Source: Spirogloea muscicola
Taxonomy: Eukaryota > Streptophyta > Zygnematophyceae > Spirogloeales > Spirogloeaceae
Direction of reading: 5' to 3'
NCBI GenBank assembly: GCA_009602725.1
Contig: WELB01000109.1
Coordinates: 1-37,727, forward strand
Length of the DNA stretch: 37,727 bases
Under the pieces are notes generated by a model that saw only the letters and a list, made by a program, of their open reading frames with translations, did no database searches and was not told where the DNA came from. This document shows, piece after piece, positions 19,278 to 30,302 of the stretch. Position 1 is the first letter of the stretch, and the number at the start of each line of letters is the position of its first letter. Made by a program: the position numbers and the translations under genes.

Positions 19278-22200
19278 TCACCTCCTTGTGCCCCTGCCAC
19301 CTCGATGCCCACCTCCACTTCTCCCTCTACCTCCTCTCCCTCCTGCAGAGCGGCTTTGTAAGCCCAATGCAGCAATCCCACGCCGTGGTTTGACAGCCTT
19401 CCGCACTGTATCTTCCTGTTCTCGCTCTCCCTGGGATCTTCCATGCTTCCGGCGACTAGTGAACGATATCTCCCGACTTCCTCCTCCCTTTGCAGCAACT
19501 GCTGAGCGGCCCAGCTCAGCTTGTGCAACTCGCTCGGCCAATTCCATACTGCGCTGCCCAGCAAGGGACGTAGCATTCCTATATGCTGCTGCATGAGCCT
19601 CATCCCTTGCTTCATACAACCTGCAAGCAAGAATCTCATGTGTCTCAGTCCAGCACTGCAGGACGACTTAGATCTGCAACCTTGTGTTGGACAACTGTGC
19701 GATGGTCACATCACCTTGGGCCAGGTGCAGCTGCTCCTCTGCTGCTTGCAGGTCCTCGTCCATCTGGCCGGCGTGACCCACCGCCCTCCCCTGCGTCCTC
19801 TTCTCTTGACGTGGTGAGGTCATCAAGCTCATGGGGAGCATCAACAAGGTCAAAGTGCTCTTGCAATAGATGACTACCACGGCCCTTGTCGGCATTTGGG
19901 TGCAGTGCCCTGTATTCTGGCGCATCCTCATCAACTGCAAAGGCCTGCATACGCCACATGTACTGTGATGAGCTGATGCAAACTCACAAGACTGTGAATT
20001 GCAATGCTGCTCCAGAGGTCAAGGGCCTAACTTGTACAGCTTGGCAATGGCTGCTTACCTCATCTTCAAACATCACAGCAAAACGGTCGTCTGCCAAAAG
20101 ATCTGCTGCAGGACGTGACCGTGACTTGCTCTTAGAAACCTCCACCTCCTCTTCAGCTTCCTCGCCAGAGGCTTTTGCCAGAAGTCTCGCAGCATATTCA
20201 GGATTCACCTTTGGCAGCTTCCTCTTTACCTGTACATAAGGGTGGCCAGACCAATCAAATCGCAGCACACCACCTTGTCTAGCTCACAAGAGAAGCTCAA
20301 GAACACTGGCAGCTCTTGCTTTGTCAATGTCAGCATGCAGGCCTTTTAATCAGGTAAGTTGGATAGCCAAGATGCTGTATTGCCTGTCAGGAAAACAGCA
20401 AGCAGGCCTACTTTGTGAAATATGACTGAATCAACACACTCCAGGAGAGACTTTAGCAACCGACCGTTATACGAGCAGCACGCTCAGCAGCAACGCGTTC
20501 TTCAATGCGTTTCTTGCGATATGTTTCATATGCAAAGGGGTCCACTATTGCTTTCGCCTGGGCAGAGCAACATTGAAGGTGAATACGCATGCAGTAGAAG
20601 CAGCCAATGCTCCTGTTGCATACAACCTGCTGCCATCAAAGCTGTAAATTTCAACTGGCAGAGGCTTATGAGATGGAAGCCAACCTTGTGGAAAAGTCGT
20701 GCATCAAGGAAGTATCCATGCATGTAAGCTCGCAGCAGCGGTGTTCCCACGAGGTGACTGAGCTGCAACCTCTCAAGTTCATCGTGCGTGACAAACTTGA
20801 AGTTGTCGTAGACAACGGTCTCCCTCTCTTCCTCCATCTCTTCCTGAACAAAAGGGTCAAAGCATGAGCAATGCCTCAGGTGCTCCAAATCTAGACAGAC
20901 AGCCAAAACACCAGGCAATGCACCTGCTTGAAGGAGGAGAGAGTCTCACAGTGAGATTGTCTAAGAACGAGCACCACTGAGGAGCAGGGCCCAGCTCTGG
21001 TATGAAGAAGTTCTGCATGCGAGGCGCATCCAGGGCAAGTAGGAGCAAGCCGCTGTCCTTCACGTTGCACACGTCGTTGATGTCGCCTTCACTTGGCTCT
21101 ATGCTTGTCAAGGTTTCTGGCTGCAACACACGCAGATACAAGGAACTTGCCGACAATCACTGGAACGCACAATCGACATACTCTGCCAGTTCCATCAGCC
21201 AGATTGCTTGCTCGACGTGGTGGCAGGGTCAGAGCCACCCACAGTTTCAGGGTTCCAAATCTTGAGGATCTTCGAATCAGCAGAGATGATGTGACGTGAA
21301 AGCGAGTTGACGCCTTTATGCCACTTGATGTCCACGATGGGCCTCCCATACCTGGCATCCACCACTTGAATTCCTGAACTATGCGGCGTGATCCTAAGCA
21401 AGCTTAAGATGCCGGTGGTGTGCAGCAAGCAGGAAGATTGCAGCCTGTAAAGTAGAGCTCACATGTGGTCTTTGGTTTGCAGGGGAACCGAAGATCGCAG
21501 GTCATACACCATCACCTGTATGCCAAGGCAGGTTTGCATGAGTGAGGTGCTTGGCAAGCTGGCTGCGGCAATGGAATGGGACAAGGCTACCATGTGCTCG
21601 TACCATGCCTGCGTCAGTCCCCACAGCCAGCTGCATGGACTCAACGTCCTCAAAACGCAGTGCAGTCACCTCCTGCGTGCAAGTCAACGAGCAGTGCTTT
21701 TACTTTAGAGACTTGCAAGCTCATATACAGACGAGTGCTGACTGCTGGACATCTGTAGCATGTGTGCACCGAGCTGTCAAGAGAACTGATGTAGCCCGGA
21801 GGTCACTCTGATAAGGGCAACACTCCCAACCTGTGGCGCAGCACCAGGGCCCGTTGCACTGATGCGCGCAACGTGCTGCTTCTGGCGGGGATCAAAGAAC
21901 TCCACAGCACCATCCTCGCCTCCGCACACCACCAAACCGTTTGTCGGACTGCACGTGACTTGCGCCCCCCATCAGAAGCAGCAGCAAGCAGCACATTCAG
22001 TCAGAGTATTGATGAGGTGAGCCTGGCCGCAATTTGACAAGCTCTCAGTCAAAGTTGCAAACAGTGTCACCGACCTTATGCCGAGAACGTTCACTGATGG
22101 CGACTGAGTCGTGAGGGGCGTCAAGAAAGACCCCTGAAGGCCAGCAGAGTACAGCAGCAGCAAGCCCCCCAGCTACCCAGTCAGCGGTATGACACGTACT

Positions 22201-23306
22201 TGACACGTTGTCGCAATTGCCCACATGCTGGACTTGATGACATGCTTTTGCACAGCTCCAAACTACCTCATCAGAGGGATGGGCACAGCGACCACATGCG
22301 AGATTCTGAGAATACTAGGAGGTGATTGGACCTTTTTCTCAAAGAGACAAGCAAAAGCAACCACAGGCTCTGCGCAATCTGCTGTCACAAGAGGAGAAGA
22401 AGTTGAGAAGCCATTGAGAAGCCAAGCTAGCTGTTGACCTGCTCCAGATTGAGGCGGTAAACTTGGGGCGAAGAAGCAGCCACGAGCAGGTCACATGACG
22501 CTGAATCATATGCCAGGTCTCTCCCCATCCTGCGACCCCGCAGCCGGCCGCATGTAAGCCAGCAAGCCGCACACACTCCTCACTACGACTGAGGTCAACA
22601 GACTCGACTATGGTGGGCATTGCGGAGGTGCTCGGGTGCAGCAGCAAGCAGAGGGGCCTGCCTGGGGATCCGAGTCTGGTAGTAGGCGCCAAACTTGGCA
22701 TGAAAGCAGAGGCTACGATCGGCGCACAGGAACGCGAGCTTGGAGTAGTCCTCCGACAGAATCTGCGCAGGGCCCACGAGCAGAATTGACGTTGTGAGAG
22801 CAGCTCTTGCCTGCTTGGCGGGCGGCCGGCGATGCTGGCAGGTGGGCGGGCAGTGGAGGCGTGGGGACAAGCGTGCCTGGAAGTCGATGATCTCGGCGTC
22901 GAGGTGGCGCTCGAACTTGAGGGACAGCTGGGAGAGCTCGTACACGCGCACCTGCGGGGGGTACACGCCTGCGAGCACCGCCCCCGTGAGCCGGCGGCAG
23001 CGCTGGCCAGCCGCAGGGGCTGCGCAGAGGCGGAGACGGGCTTGTGGTTGGGTGCGCACCGGAGGCGACGAGGAAGGCGCCGTCGGGCGTGGCCTTGATG
23101 CGCGTGCTGGCCGTGTCGAAGTCCATGTCCTGCACCAGCTCCAGCCGCCGCAGGTAGGCGTCGTCCTTGCGCAGCGCGCGCCGGCGCTTGGCCGACAGCC
23201 ACGGCGGCGCGCTGGCGCCGCCGGACACGCTGTACACCCGCACGCCGTTGAGCGCCGTCATGCGCAGCGAGCCGAAGCCCGGCGCCCCGCCTGCCGCCGC
23301 CGCCAT
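19278..23306 (-). CDS. NOL10: NOL10 / Enp2, small-subunit processome WD40 protein
   Basis: Nucleolar protein of the 90S pre-ribosome (U3 processome) needed for 18S rRNA maturation. Sixteen exons (high to low): 23060-23306, 22877-22968, 22662-22762, 22439-22529, 22075-22133, 21831-21948, 21604-21672, 21463-21515, 21243-21351, 20950-21120, 20685-20843, 20465-20557, 20059-20229, 19878-19944, 19681-19804, 19278-19620. Phases agree and sum to 688 aa, about the family length. Landmarks: ALNGVRVYSVSGG, DMDFDTASTRIKATPDG, YELSQLSLKFERHLDAEIID, VMVYDLRSSVPLQTKDH, LSRHIISADSKILKIWNP, LGPAPQWCSFLDNLT, VYDNFKFVTHDELERLQLSH, LLRAYMHGYFLDARLFHK, the NUC153-type KLPKVNPEYAARLL and DDRFAVMFEDE, and a basic Gly/Arg-rich tail. 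Introns after exons 2 and 3 need GC donors (CAG|GCACGC, AG|GCAGGC). Divergent from TRMT2. Confidence 0.95.
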
Positions 23307-23428
23307 GGCGGCGACGCGCGGTGCAGCGGGGCAAGGAGCGAGGAGCTGTGAGGCTCTGGCCGCCCCTTAAACCCTGGCCTCGCCTCCTTCCTTAAACCCT
23401 GGCCCCTCCTGGAGCTCGAGCCGGCCCC
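23307..23428. promoter_or_regulatory. 122-bp shared bidirectional promoter with paired AAACCCT motifs
   Basis: The NOL10 and TRMT2 start codons face away from each other across 122 bp. The interval contains the 15-mer CCTTAAACCCTGGCC twice, at 23365-23379 and 23390-23404. AAACCCT is the core of the plant telo-box, which is common in promoters of ribosome-biogenesis and translation genes. Motif function in this organism is inferred. Confidence 0.6.
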
Positions 23429-26400
23429 ATGGCGGCCGCGTCGACGGCGGCGGCGGCGGCGGCAGTGCCGGCGGAAGCGCCGGCGAAAAAAAAAAAAAAA
23501 AAAAAAAAAAAAAACAGCGGCGGCGGCGGTGCCGAAGGCGGCCCGCCTGTGGCGCCGCCGCCGGAGGCTGCGGGCGCGGCTGCCGAGGCCGCCTCAGAGG
23601 GCTCCGCGCAGCTGTGCATCAAGGACCTGCCGAGCGCGTGGAAAACCGCGGACCTGGCCTCCCTCCTCGCCGCACTCGTGAGGCCTGCCTCGCGGCCCCC
23701 CCAGCCCCTCTGCTGCTGCTCGCCCCTATCGGCGCTCACTGCGACGCCCCGTGGGCTGCAGGGAGTGCCGCACGTGGCGGCCAAGAAGCGGCCCGGCATG
23801 GTGAACGGGTTCTTGCAGGTGGCCGGGCCCGCCGACGCGGTCCGCGCCACGGAGGTGAGCGCGCACTGCGCCCCCATCAGCCAGCACCGAGCTCCCGGCT
23901 CCTCGCGGCAGTCGTGTGATGGCGTGGGAGTTGGTGCTGGTGGTGGCGCACAGAGCAGCTGCTGGAGGGGAAGCGCGTGCAGAAGCGCCGGCTGAGCGTG
24001 GCCCCGGCACTCCCGCGCGCTTGGGAGCGCCTGGCGCCTGCCACCAAGCCTGGCGTCGACGACGCCGCAGCCGACAGCAGCGACGGGTGCGAGGAGGGCG
24101 CCGAAGGCGGCGAGCTCGTGGCCCGGAAGGCCGCGAAGGCCGTGCGGACGGCCAGCGAGGCCGTGACGCCGCTGGCCCACCTCGCTTACGCGGAACAGCT
24201 CGCGCTCAAGGACGCCACCATCCGCCAGGCCCTCAAGAAGATTGTGAGCGCTGTCCGGTTTTCCCCCATTGCATGGCTTGTCGTGCTGCCCTCCTGCAGT
24301 CCGATCAGGACGCCACTTGGTTGATCTCTGCGGGGAGCTGTGCGTCGACCAGGTGAGGAAGACGCGCAAGTGCTGTCCACGGGGGACGAAGCTGCCCGAC
24401 TGGGTGTGCGCTGCTCGCGAGCGAGGTTGTCGCTGCCCTTGGCTCCAGCATGCATGGGTTCGGCATAATAGTTCTTGTGGCAACGGATGTGATTCAAGTA
24501 GTTCTGTCTGTGGCCTTGCTGGTGGCTTCGCCGAGGACGAAACGCTGACAGGGCTAGACCAGTCCGATCATGTCAGCGCAGAGGGCCTGCCATGTGAGGT
24601 GCTGGATATCCTCGCATCACCGCAAGTGGACGGCTACAGAAACAAGTGCGAGTTCACGGTGGGAAGGACTGTTGCTGGTGCCATTGAGGTTGGCTTCCAG
24701 CTCGGCATGTTCAGGTGAGGAGAATTTCAGGCTGCTAGCAAGTGGTTGTGGGTACAATCTTGCTACTTCACTGAGACCTTGTGCGTGCTAACGAGTGGCA
24801 TTGTTTGCATAACACTGTGGCGCTGTATGTACCCTGCTGCAACCTGAGCAGATACCTGTGCATGACCTGCAGTGCAGTGTGCCGCCAACATTGACGGGAT
24901 GGCTTGGCATGGACCTCCAGGGAGGGGGTGACAGCAGTGGAGGAGCCTAGCAGCTGCCGCAACGTCTCGCGCGTGGCCAAAGCGTATGCAGCCATCTTGC
25001 GGGGCGTTGTGGAGGCCTCTGCGTTGCCTGTTTGGGATAAGAAGGAGAACAAGGGCTTCTGGCGCCAGCTTACTGTACCACCTCTTACTCGCAACATCTG
25101 TCTCCCTTTGGCTTGCCAATCATTATCATCGTGTGGTGTGCACTAAAAATCCACTCTGCCTGACATGCAACGGAGTGTGCTTGAACAGGTGCGAGAAGGA
25201 GGCTGTCCTTCCAGTGAAGAAGCAACAGATGTCATGTTGCTGGTGCAGGTAAGGTAGACGACCCTAACCTTCATGGTGAGTAGTGAGTGACTGTGTCAGG
25301 ATGGCTTGATGACCTTCTCTTGTTACCGTTGAGCAGATTGGAGCAGAGCAGTTCCCTCAAGAGGTGGTAGACGCTGAGCTGCGCTCCATGGCAGCGGCCT
25401 TCGTCAAGGGGGCAGCCACTGCATGTCCACCCTTACCACTCACAACCATCATCTGCCAGGTATGTGCGAAATACTCCAATTTTTTGGCCTCAAATAAGAA
25501 ATTGAATTGGCAGCTCTGCTTCCCATCCGCTTAAGCCTCTACAAGCATCTCAGCAAGGTGCACATGCAGGCTCACAGTTCCACTGCGTGCAGCTGCACGC
25601 AGGCGTCTCAAATGCTGCACCGCCCAGCTCGTCTCTCGTCACCCTAAAGTTCAGCAAGCAATCACCAGCCGGTGGCACAGAGAATGGGGAGGTGCTGGAG
25701 ACCGAGGGGCCCTCGTACATACAGGAGCAACTGTGCGGGCTGTCCTTTCGCATCTCCCCGACTGCTTTCTTCCAGGTTGGTCATCATGAGGTGCTAAAAA
25801 GAAGATGCGGCCTGCTTGTCCTTGATGGCAAGTTGCCAAAGACTGAGGCTGGTGCCGTTTTGTGGCCCTGTCATGTCATACGTGGAATGTGGCAGGTCAA
25901 TACGCGTGCTGCAGGAAAGCTATACAGATTAGTAGGCGAGTGGGCAGAGCTCGGACCAAACACGCTGCTATTTGATGTCTGCTGCGGAACAGGGACGATT
26001 GGGCTCACGCTTGCTGCACAAGTAGGCATGGTATGGCCTCCTGCAGCCTGTCTTATCCAGCCTTTTCCCTTGCTTTGCTCTCCTTAGGCGACTCACAGCA
26101 GTCGCTAAAGCAGAAGCCAAGCATCTGCAGGTGGTTGGCATCGAGATGAACGAGGCGGCAGTGATGGATGCCAGAAGAAATGCCAGCATCAATGGTATTA
26201 CAAACTGCCGTTTCGTTGCAGCCAAGGTACGGTGGTGCCAGCAGTCTTTGTGTGGATCAGCTCAGAGGCACGAGATGCGGCCACGTTCCAAGCCCTTTAC
26301 AATTAAGTTGTGTGCAATCTGTGTCAACTGCAGGCTGAGGATGTGATGCAAGAGCTGCTCATCGAGTACAGTGAGCAGCTGGAAAGTGCTGCAGTCAAAG

Positions 26401-27278
26401 GTGAGGCCTGTGATGTGACAGCTGATCCCAGCAACAAAAAGTTGAAGACTCAAGCAGCTGTGGACGAGGAGGACCGGGCACAGCCTGGTGAAGGTCGGGC
26501 AGAGGGTGCTGCAGTCGAGGACAAGGAAGAAGCTCCTTGCAACTCCTGCAGCGATAGCCCACACCACCGCTTCTCAGAGGTTGTTGCCATTGTTGACCCG
26601 CCCCGAGTTGGTCTTCATCCCACTGTGAGTGACACCATACCACTCCGATCAGCCCTTCTCTGCTTCAAGTTCGTTAAGACAATTTGAGTGATCGTGTGTC
26701 ACTCGACGACCTTCGTAGTCAGCCTCGCAGCTCCTTGCTGGAGCGCAAGGCTTCTAGATATTGAGTTGTGATGAAGGCAGCATCAAGTATGAAAAGCCCT
26801 GCTGCAGCTTGTCTCATCCAGATTAAATGTGTGCTCCAGGTGCTGAAGAGTCTGAGATCCCACCCCGAGCTAAAGCGTCTTGTGTGAGTGCACAAGCCAC
26901 TCACTGTCTCATTTGCTTCCGACTGCATGATATGTGTGTTGCCAAGGCTGCCTGCTACCGTCATACTGCAGCGCCCTGTCAGGCCACTCCGGCAATTCCT
27001 GACCCGAGCAGGCAGTTGCTCCCTCCAGGTACGTGTCATGCAACCCCGAGTCGCTGACCATGAATGCGCTGGAGCTGTGCACGCCGTATCATGAGCAGAT
27101 GGGCCAGCAGGCCGGTCGGAGGCCGCCTGGCCAGCGGGGATACACACTGGGCACAGCCAAGCGGCGGCTCGGAGGCATGTCCGCGGAGGTGGACGCCTTC
27201 CGGCCGGAGCGTGCAATAGCTGTGGACCTCTTCCCACATACGCCACACTGCGAGCTGGTGCTGCTGCTGCAGCGATGA
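23429..27278 (+). CDS. TRMT2: TRMT2/Trm2-type tRNA (uracil-54-C5)-methyltransferase
   Basis: Makes m5U54 in the tRNA T-loop using SAM. The N-terminus is Ala-rich with a Lys run from a 29-A tract, then an RRM-like part (AQLCIKDLPSAWKTADLASL). Next are CCPRGTKLPDWV, GYRNKCEFTVG, NKGFWRQLTVREGG, LSFRISPTAFFQVNT, SAM motif LLFDVCCGTGTIGLTLA, VVGIEMNEAAVMDARRNA, AIVDPPRVGLHP and the catalytic-Cys motif YVSCNPESL. Exons: 23429-23677, 23762-23854, 23959-24243, 24353-24425, 24582-24714, 24921-25074, 25189-25248, 25337-25459, 25578-25775, 25896-~26021, ~26099-26226, 26334-26624, 26840-26883, 27029-27278. The junction after the SAM motif does not fit a GT donor in phase; a GC donor at 26026 with acceptor before 26099 would. 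A Glu/Ala-rich insert (26400-26560) sits before the DPPR motif. Confidence 0.94.
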
Positions 27279-27620
27279 GTCTCACGATGGATGGTGGACC
27301 GTCTTTTTTTGTGTTCGGTAGTAGGGTGACTATGTCGTGGAGATCTGGCCGTTGGCCTCGCCGGGCAGGTGTTCGGGGAGAGCAACTCGCGGGAGCGGAT
27401 GGGGGAGGATGAGCAGCGGCAGACCGCCGGCTGCAAAGTCAGGGTGGGTTGTCTGTGCGCGGAGCGGCGCCAGCCAGGTGGCGCGTCGGGCCCGTGGGCA
27501 AAGCCGAGTGCGGCGACGGCTGCGGAAGCCGTGGCCATGCCACGAGACCCGAGGAGAGGGATGGAGCCAGTATCGAGTGGCGAAGTGGCCTGTGTGGTGG
27601 GGAGAGTGGGGACGAGTTGT
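27279..27620. other. TRMT2 downstream region, no gene recognised
   Basis: Overlapping GC-rich frames run on both strands without recognisable domains. The minus strand continues from a type-2 hairpin at 27621-27675, so part of this may be an unrecognised element body. Confidence 0.35.
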
Positions 27621-27675
27621 GCTGATAACAATAGAGCGGCTGTAAAAGCCAGCCAGGTGCATACAGAGGGTCTAT
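27621..27675 (-). repeat. Type-2 hairpin repeat
   Basis: Complement of GCACCTGGCTGGCTTTTACA then GCCGCT. The stem reads GGCTGTAAAAGCCAGCC on the plus strand and includes TGTAA, so it might also supply a polyadenylation signal to TRMT2 about 360 nt after its stop. Confidence 0.65.
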
Positions 27676-27833
27676 GTTAGCGGGGTGGGGAAGAAGGGCA
27701 GGGGCTTGGGGAAGCTCCGGCAGGAGAAGAACAACTCTTTCAGTAGATGACTGATTCTCCTACATGTTACTTGCTTAGTCATGTTCTCGACCCCTTCGGA
27801 CCTTGTAATGTAAGGTAAGGTAAGGTGAGCTTT

Positions 27834-27912
27834 GGGGCTGGCTTTCCACAGCCATCGCCCCCTTTGGCAGAGCTCTTTCCATCAGTGGGCGATGGCTGAG
27901 ATTGGCCAGCCC
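27834..27912. repeat. Fold-back pair of hairpin subtype (CAGCCATCGCCC)
   Basis: Left arm GGGGCTGGCTTTCCACAGCC then ATCGCCC (27834-27860), right arm GGGCGATGGCTGAGATTGGC then CAGCCC (27887-27912), spacer about 26 bp. It is the third head-to-head hairpin pair in the window and uses the same subtype as 3101 and 3645. Just before it, TAAGG is repeated four times with small changes (27809-27825). Confidence 0.75.
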
Positions 27913-27989
27913 AGAAAGAGAAAGCACACTAATCAAGGGGCCATAAAAGCGCTGAAGCACACAGCGACTCAAGTGGCCACTGGGTGCTC

Positions 27990-28118
27990 ATATCCCCTAG
28001 TGAGCGGCCGCAGGGCAGAGAAAGTAGTGTCCAGATGAGGAAGAATGCGGCAGCTGATATCGAAGAACGAGTGGCTGTAGACGCCAGCCAGGTGCATGCA
28101 GAGGGTGTTCATGACTAC
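27990..28118 (-). mobile_element. Element C-terminal remnant with type-2 hairpin
   Basis: Minus strand: the type-2 hairpin (complement at 28043-28118, CATGAACACCCTCTGCATGC...) is followed by CTCTGCCCTGCGGCCGCTCA then CTAGGGGATATGAG. The latter decodes as LRPLTRGY with Glu in place of the stop, a damaged copy of the common C-terminus. Confidence 0.6.
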
Positions 28119-28237
28119 ATCCTGTGTAGCCACAGGCTAGGCTAGGCAGACAGGGCTGTCGTAGATACCCCCGTGTATTCAGAAGGCTGTGAGCCCTTCA
28201 GTCATGCAGGTCAGCAGTGGGAAGACAGACGGGCGGA

Positions 28238-28440
28238 AAGCGGCTGCTGAAGAATCGGCTGTGAAAAGCCAGCCAGGTGCATACAGGTGTTCATGGCGGA
28301 GCCACAGGCAGCGCTTGACAGACGGGCTGAGGGGAGGGGGAGGAACCCCGCTGCGCAAAGCCAGAGGCTGCTGCAAGGGCGACACCGGCGCAGCTGTGGC
28401 CGTGCCACCTCCCAAGCAGAGCAGGCGCTTGGCAGGTGAG
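28238..28440 (-). mobile_element. Type-2 hairpin followed upstream by an element fragment
   Basis: The type-2 hairpin in minus orientation lies at 28238-28303 (CGGCTGTGAAAAGCCAGCC). 28320-28440 (complement CTTGCAGCAGCCTCTGGCTT then TGCGCAGCGGGGTT) matches the coding remnant at 4706-4745 on the plus strand. Confidence 0.6.
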
Positions 28441-28516
28441 CCCCGGGCGCCAGCCGTCGAGCAGGAGCCCGGCAGGAGCCGGGCGGCGGCGGCGGCTCTG
28501 CCAGGCGCGCCGCCCC

Positions 28517-28590
28517 CGCCGTGCTCATGAGCACCCTCTGCGCGCACCTGGCTGGCTTCTACAGCCGCTCCTTCAGCACCAGCAGCCGCA
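28517..28590 (+). repeat. Type-2 hairpin overlapping the LDAH start codon
   Basis: GTGCTCATGAGCACCCTCTG, CGCGCACCTGGCTGGCTTCT, ACAGCCGCTCCTTC and CAGCAGCCGCATTC align along their length with the type-2 hairpin at 28043-28118 (complement) and 5147-5215. The ATG inside the repeat (28527) is the first in-frame start of the following hydrolase gene. Confidence 0.75.
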
Positions 28591-30269
28591 TTCAGGCCGC
28601 CGGGAGCACCGGGCCTGCGGCCCGCCGCCCCCCGCCGCCGCCCATGGCGCCCCGCCCGGCGCCGCAGCCGCTGCCCAGCCTGGGCACCGTGGGCGGGCAC
28701 TGCACCGAGCTGCTGGAGGTGGCGCCCGCGGCGGCGCCCGCGCCGCTGCACGTCGTGGTCATCCCCGGCAACCCGGGCATCTGCCCGCTGTACGCCGACT
28801 TCGTGGGCGACCTGGCGCAGCGCCTGGGCGGCGCCGCGGCCGTGACGGCCCTGGGCCACGTCGGCCACACCGAGGTCGACTGGGAGGGCGGCCGCCTCTT
28901 CTCCCTCGCTGACCAGCTCGCCCACAAGGTCCGCCGTCGTGCCCACCCTGCCACCGACGTGTCGGACGACTCCAGCGCACAGCGAGGGCTGGTCATCAGT
29001 GCAGACGCCTGTCGGCGCACAAGATCACCACAAGCCGGTTGTCTTGGTCCTCATTCCCGCGCCGTGCGGTCGACGACCACTGCAGGCCAGCTTCATCCGC
29101 GACTTGGTCCGGAAACAGCAGAGCGTGTCCGTTGTCCTCGTCGGGCACTCCATCGGCGCGTACATGTGCCTGGAGCTCTTGCGCGAGTTCCCGGAGCACG
29201 TCAAGGCCGTGGTGGGGCTCTACCCATTCATCGCCCTGAACCAGGCGTCGCGACAGCAGGCCATGCTCAACCGGCTGGCTCACAGCCGCTTCGCTCGAGG
29301 GCTACTGGCCACACTGGCGGGGGCCTTGGGCCAGCTTCCGTGGGGCTTGCCCCTGAAATTTATGCAGATCCTCTACAGCCGGACATGGGGTTCCAGAAGT
29401 GTGAGCATTGGCTCCCAACACATCCTCAAGGTGCGGCTGAGATGCACTTCTGCCACTGCCCTTATAGCCTGGATACGGCAGCCATACACCCCGGCTCTCT
29501 CACCTCTCAAAGCTGCTGCAATGATCAGAGTCTCTTCCTCCAAATGTGCGTATCTTATGCCGTTGCTTTGGAGAGCTGAATTACAAGTGGGGCTCGTTGA
29601 CCTTGCAGTACCATGTCATGGGCAACTTTTCGTACATGGGCATGACCGAGTTTGACACGGTAAGCAACAATTGAGGGGTTGGCAGTGTCGCCAATTTGGC
29701 ATGTGCTATGTGATTCCCACTTGATCAGCCTGGCACGGTGTCCCATAGGTGCGAATGCAGGGCGCCTTTGTGGCAGCCTGGTTGGCAACCTGTCATGCCC
29801 AGGAGCAGGCAGAGCACAGGCCTTCTCGTCGTGCAAGCCGAGGATGACATAGCTTTGGCAGTGCTGCTGTGCAGCTCCAGAGGAAGCCGGATTGGAGCTT
29901 CCTCCGACATCACGGTGCCCGTATCGCCTTCCTGTTCGGGGTGGACGACCACTGGGGCCCTCTAGACCTGTGCCGGGAGGTGGGGCCATGGATGGGCGGC
30001 CACATGTTGCACTTGTCCTGGCAGTGTGCGCGTTCTGTCGCTCGTGGCAGCGGCGGCCTCCTCGCCAAGGAGCTGAGAGCGACGGCGAGCGGGCGCGTGT
30101 GGGGCGGGGGGGCGAGCAGCTGGAGGAGGCGGCGCCGGAGGTGGAGACGGTGGTGGAGCGCGAGGGGCACCTGCACGCCTTCTGCTGCACACGGGAGGGC
30201 TCGCAGTGGGTGGCGTGCGAAGCAGCGCGCCTGCTGCTTGGGCGTGGGGTGGCTGCGGGCTTCCAGTGA
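28527..30269 (+). CDS. LDAH: LDAH-type serine hydrolase (lipid droplet-associated hydrolase family)
   Basis: Alpha/beta hydrolase of the LDAH (C2orf43, DUF2305) family, found on lipid droplets; cholesteryl-ester or triacylglycerol turnover has been proposed for relatives. Exons: 28527-28928, 29086-29400, 29609-29659, 29875-29979 and 30120-30269, all GT-AG with matching phases, 340 aa. The oxyanion-strand motif is HVVVIPGNPGICPLYADFVG, the nucleophile elbow VVLVGHSIGAY, the acid FLFGVDDHWGP and the catalytic His EREGHLHAF, followed by TREGSQWVA. A second in-frame Met at 28644 would give 301 aa, nearer the family norm. The 39-residue extension from 28527 (starting MSTLCAHLAGFYSRSFSTSS) comes largely from the type-2 hairpin repeat and happens to look like a mitochondrial or plastid presequence. 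An antisense element ends 34 bp past the stop. Confidence 0.9.
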
Positions 30270-30302
30270 GCAATGTTCAGGGAGGATAGTAGCCATTCGA
30301 GA

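Noticed and set aside
22339-23334. 331-codon minus-strand frame
   Set aside because: Crosses NOL10 exons and introns in a different frame; GC-rich composition explains its length.
23392-24483. 363-codon minus-strand frame with poly-Phe
   Set aside because: Antisense shadow of TRMT2 exons; the Phe run is the complement of the poly-A tract.
27309-27662. Opposing 100-codon frames downstream of TRMT2
   Set aside because: Both strands are open because of GC content; no recognisable protein features.
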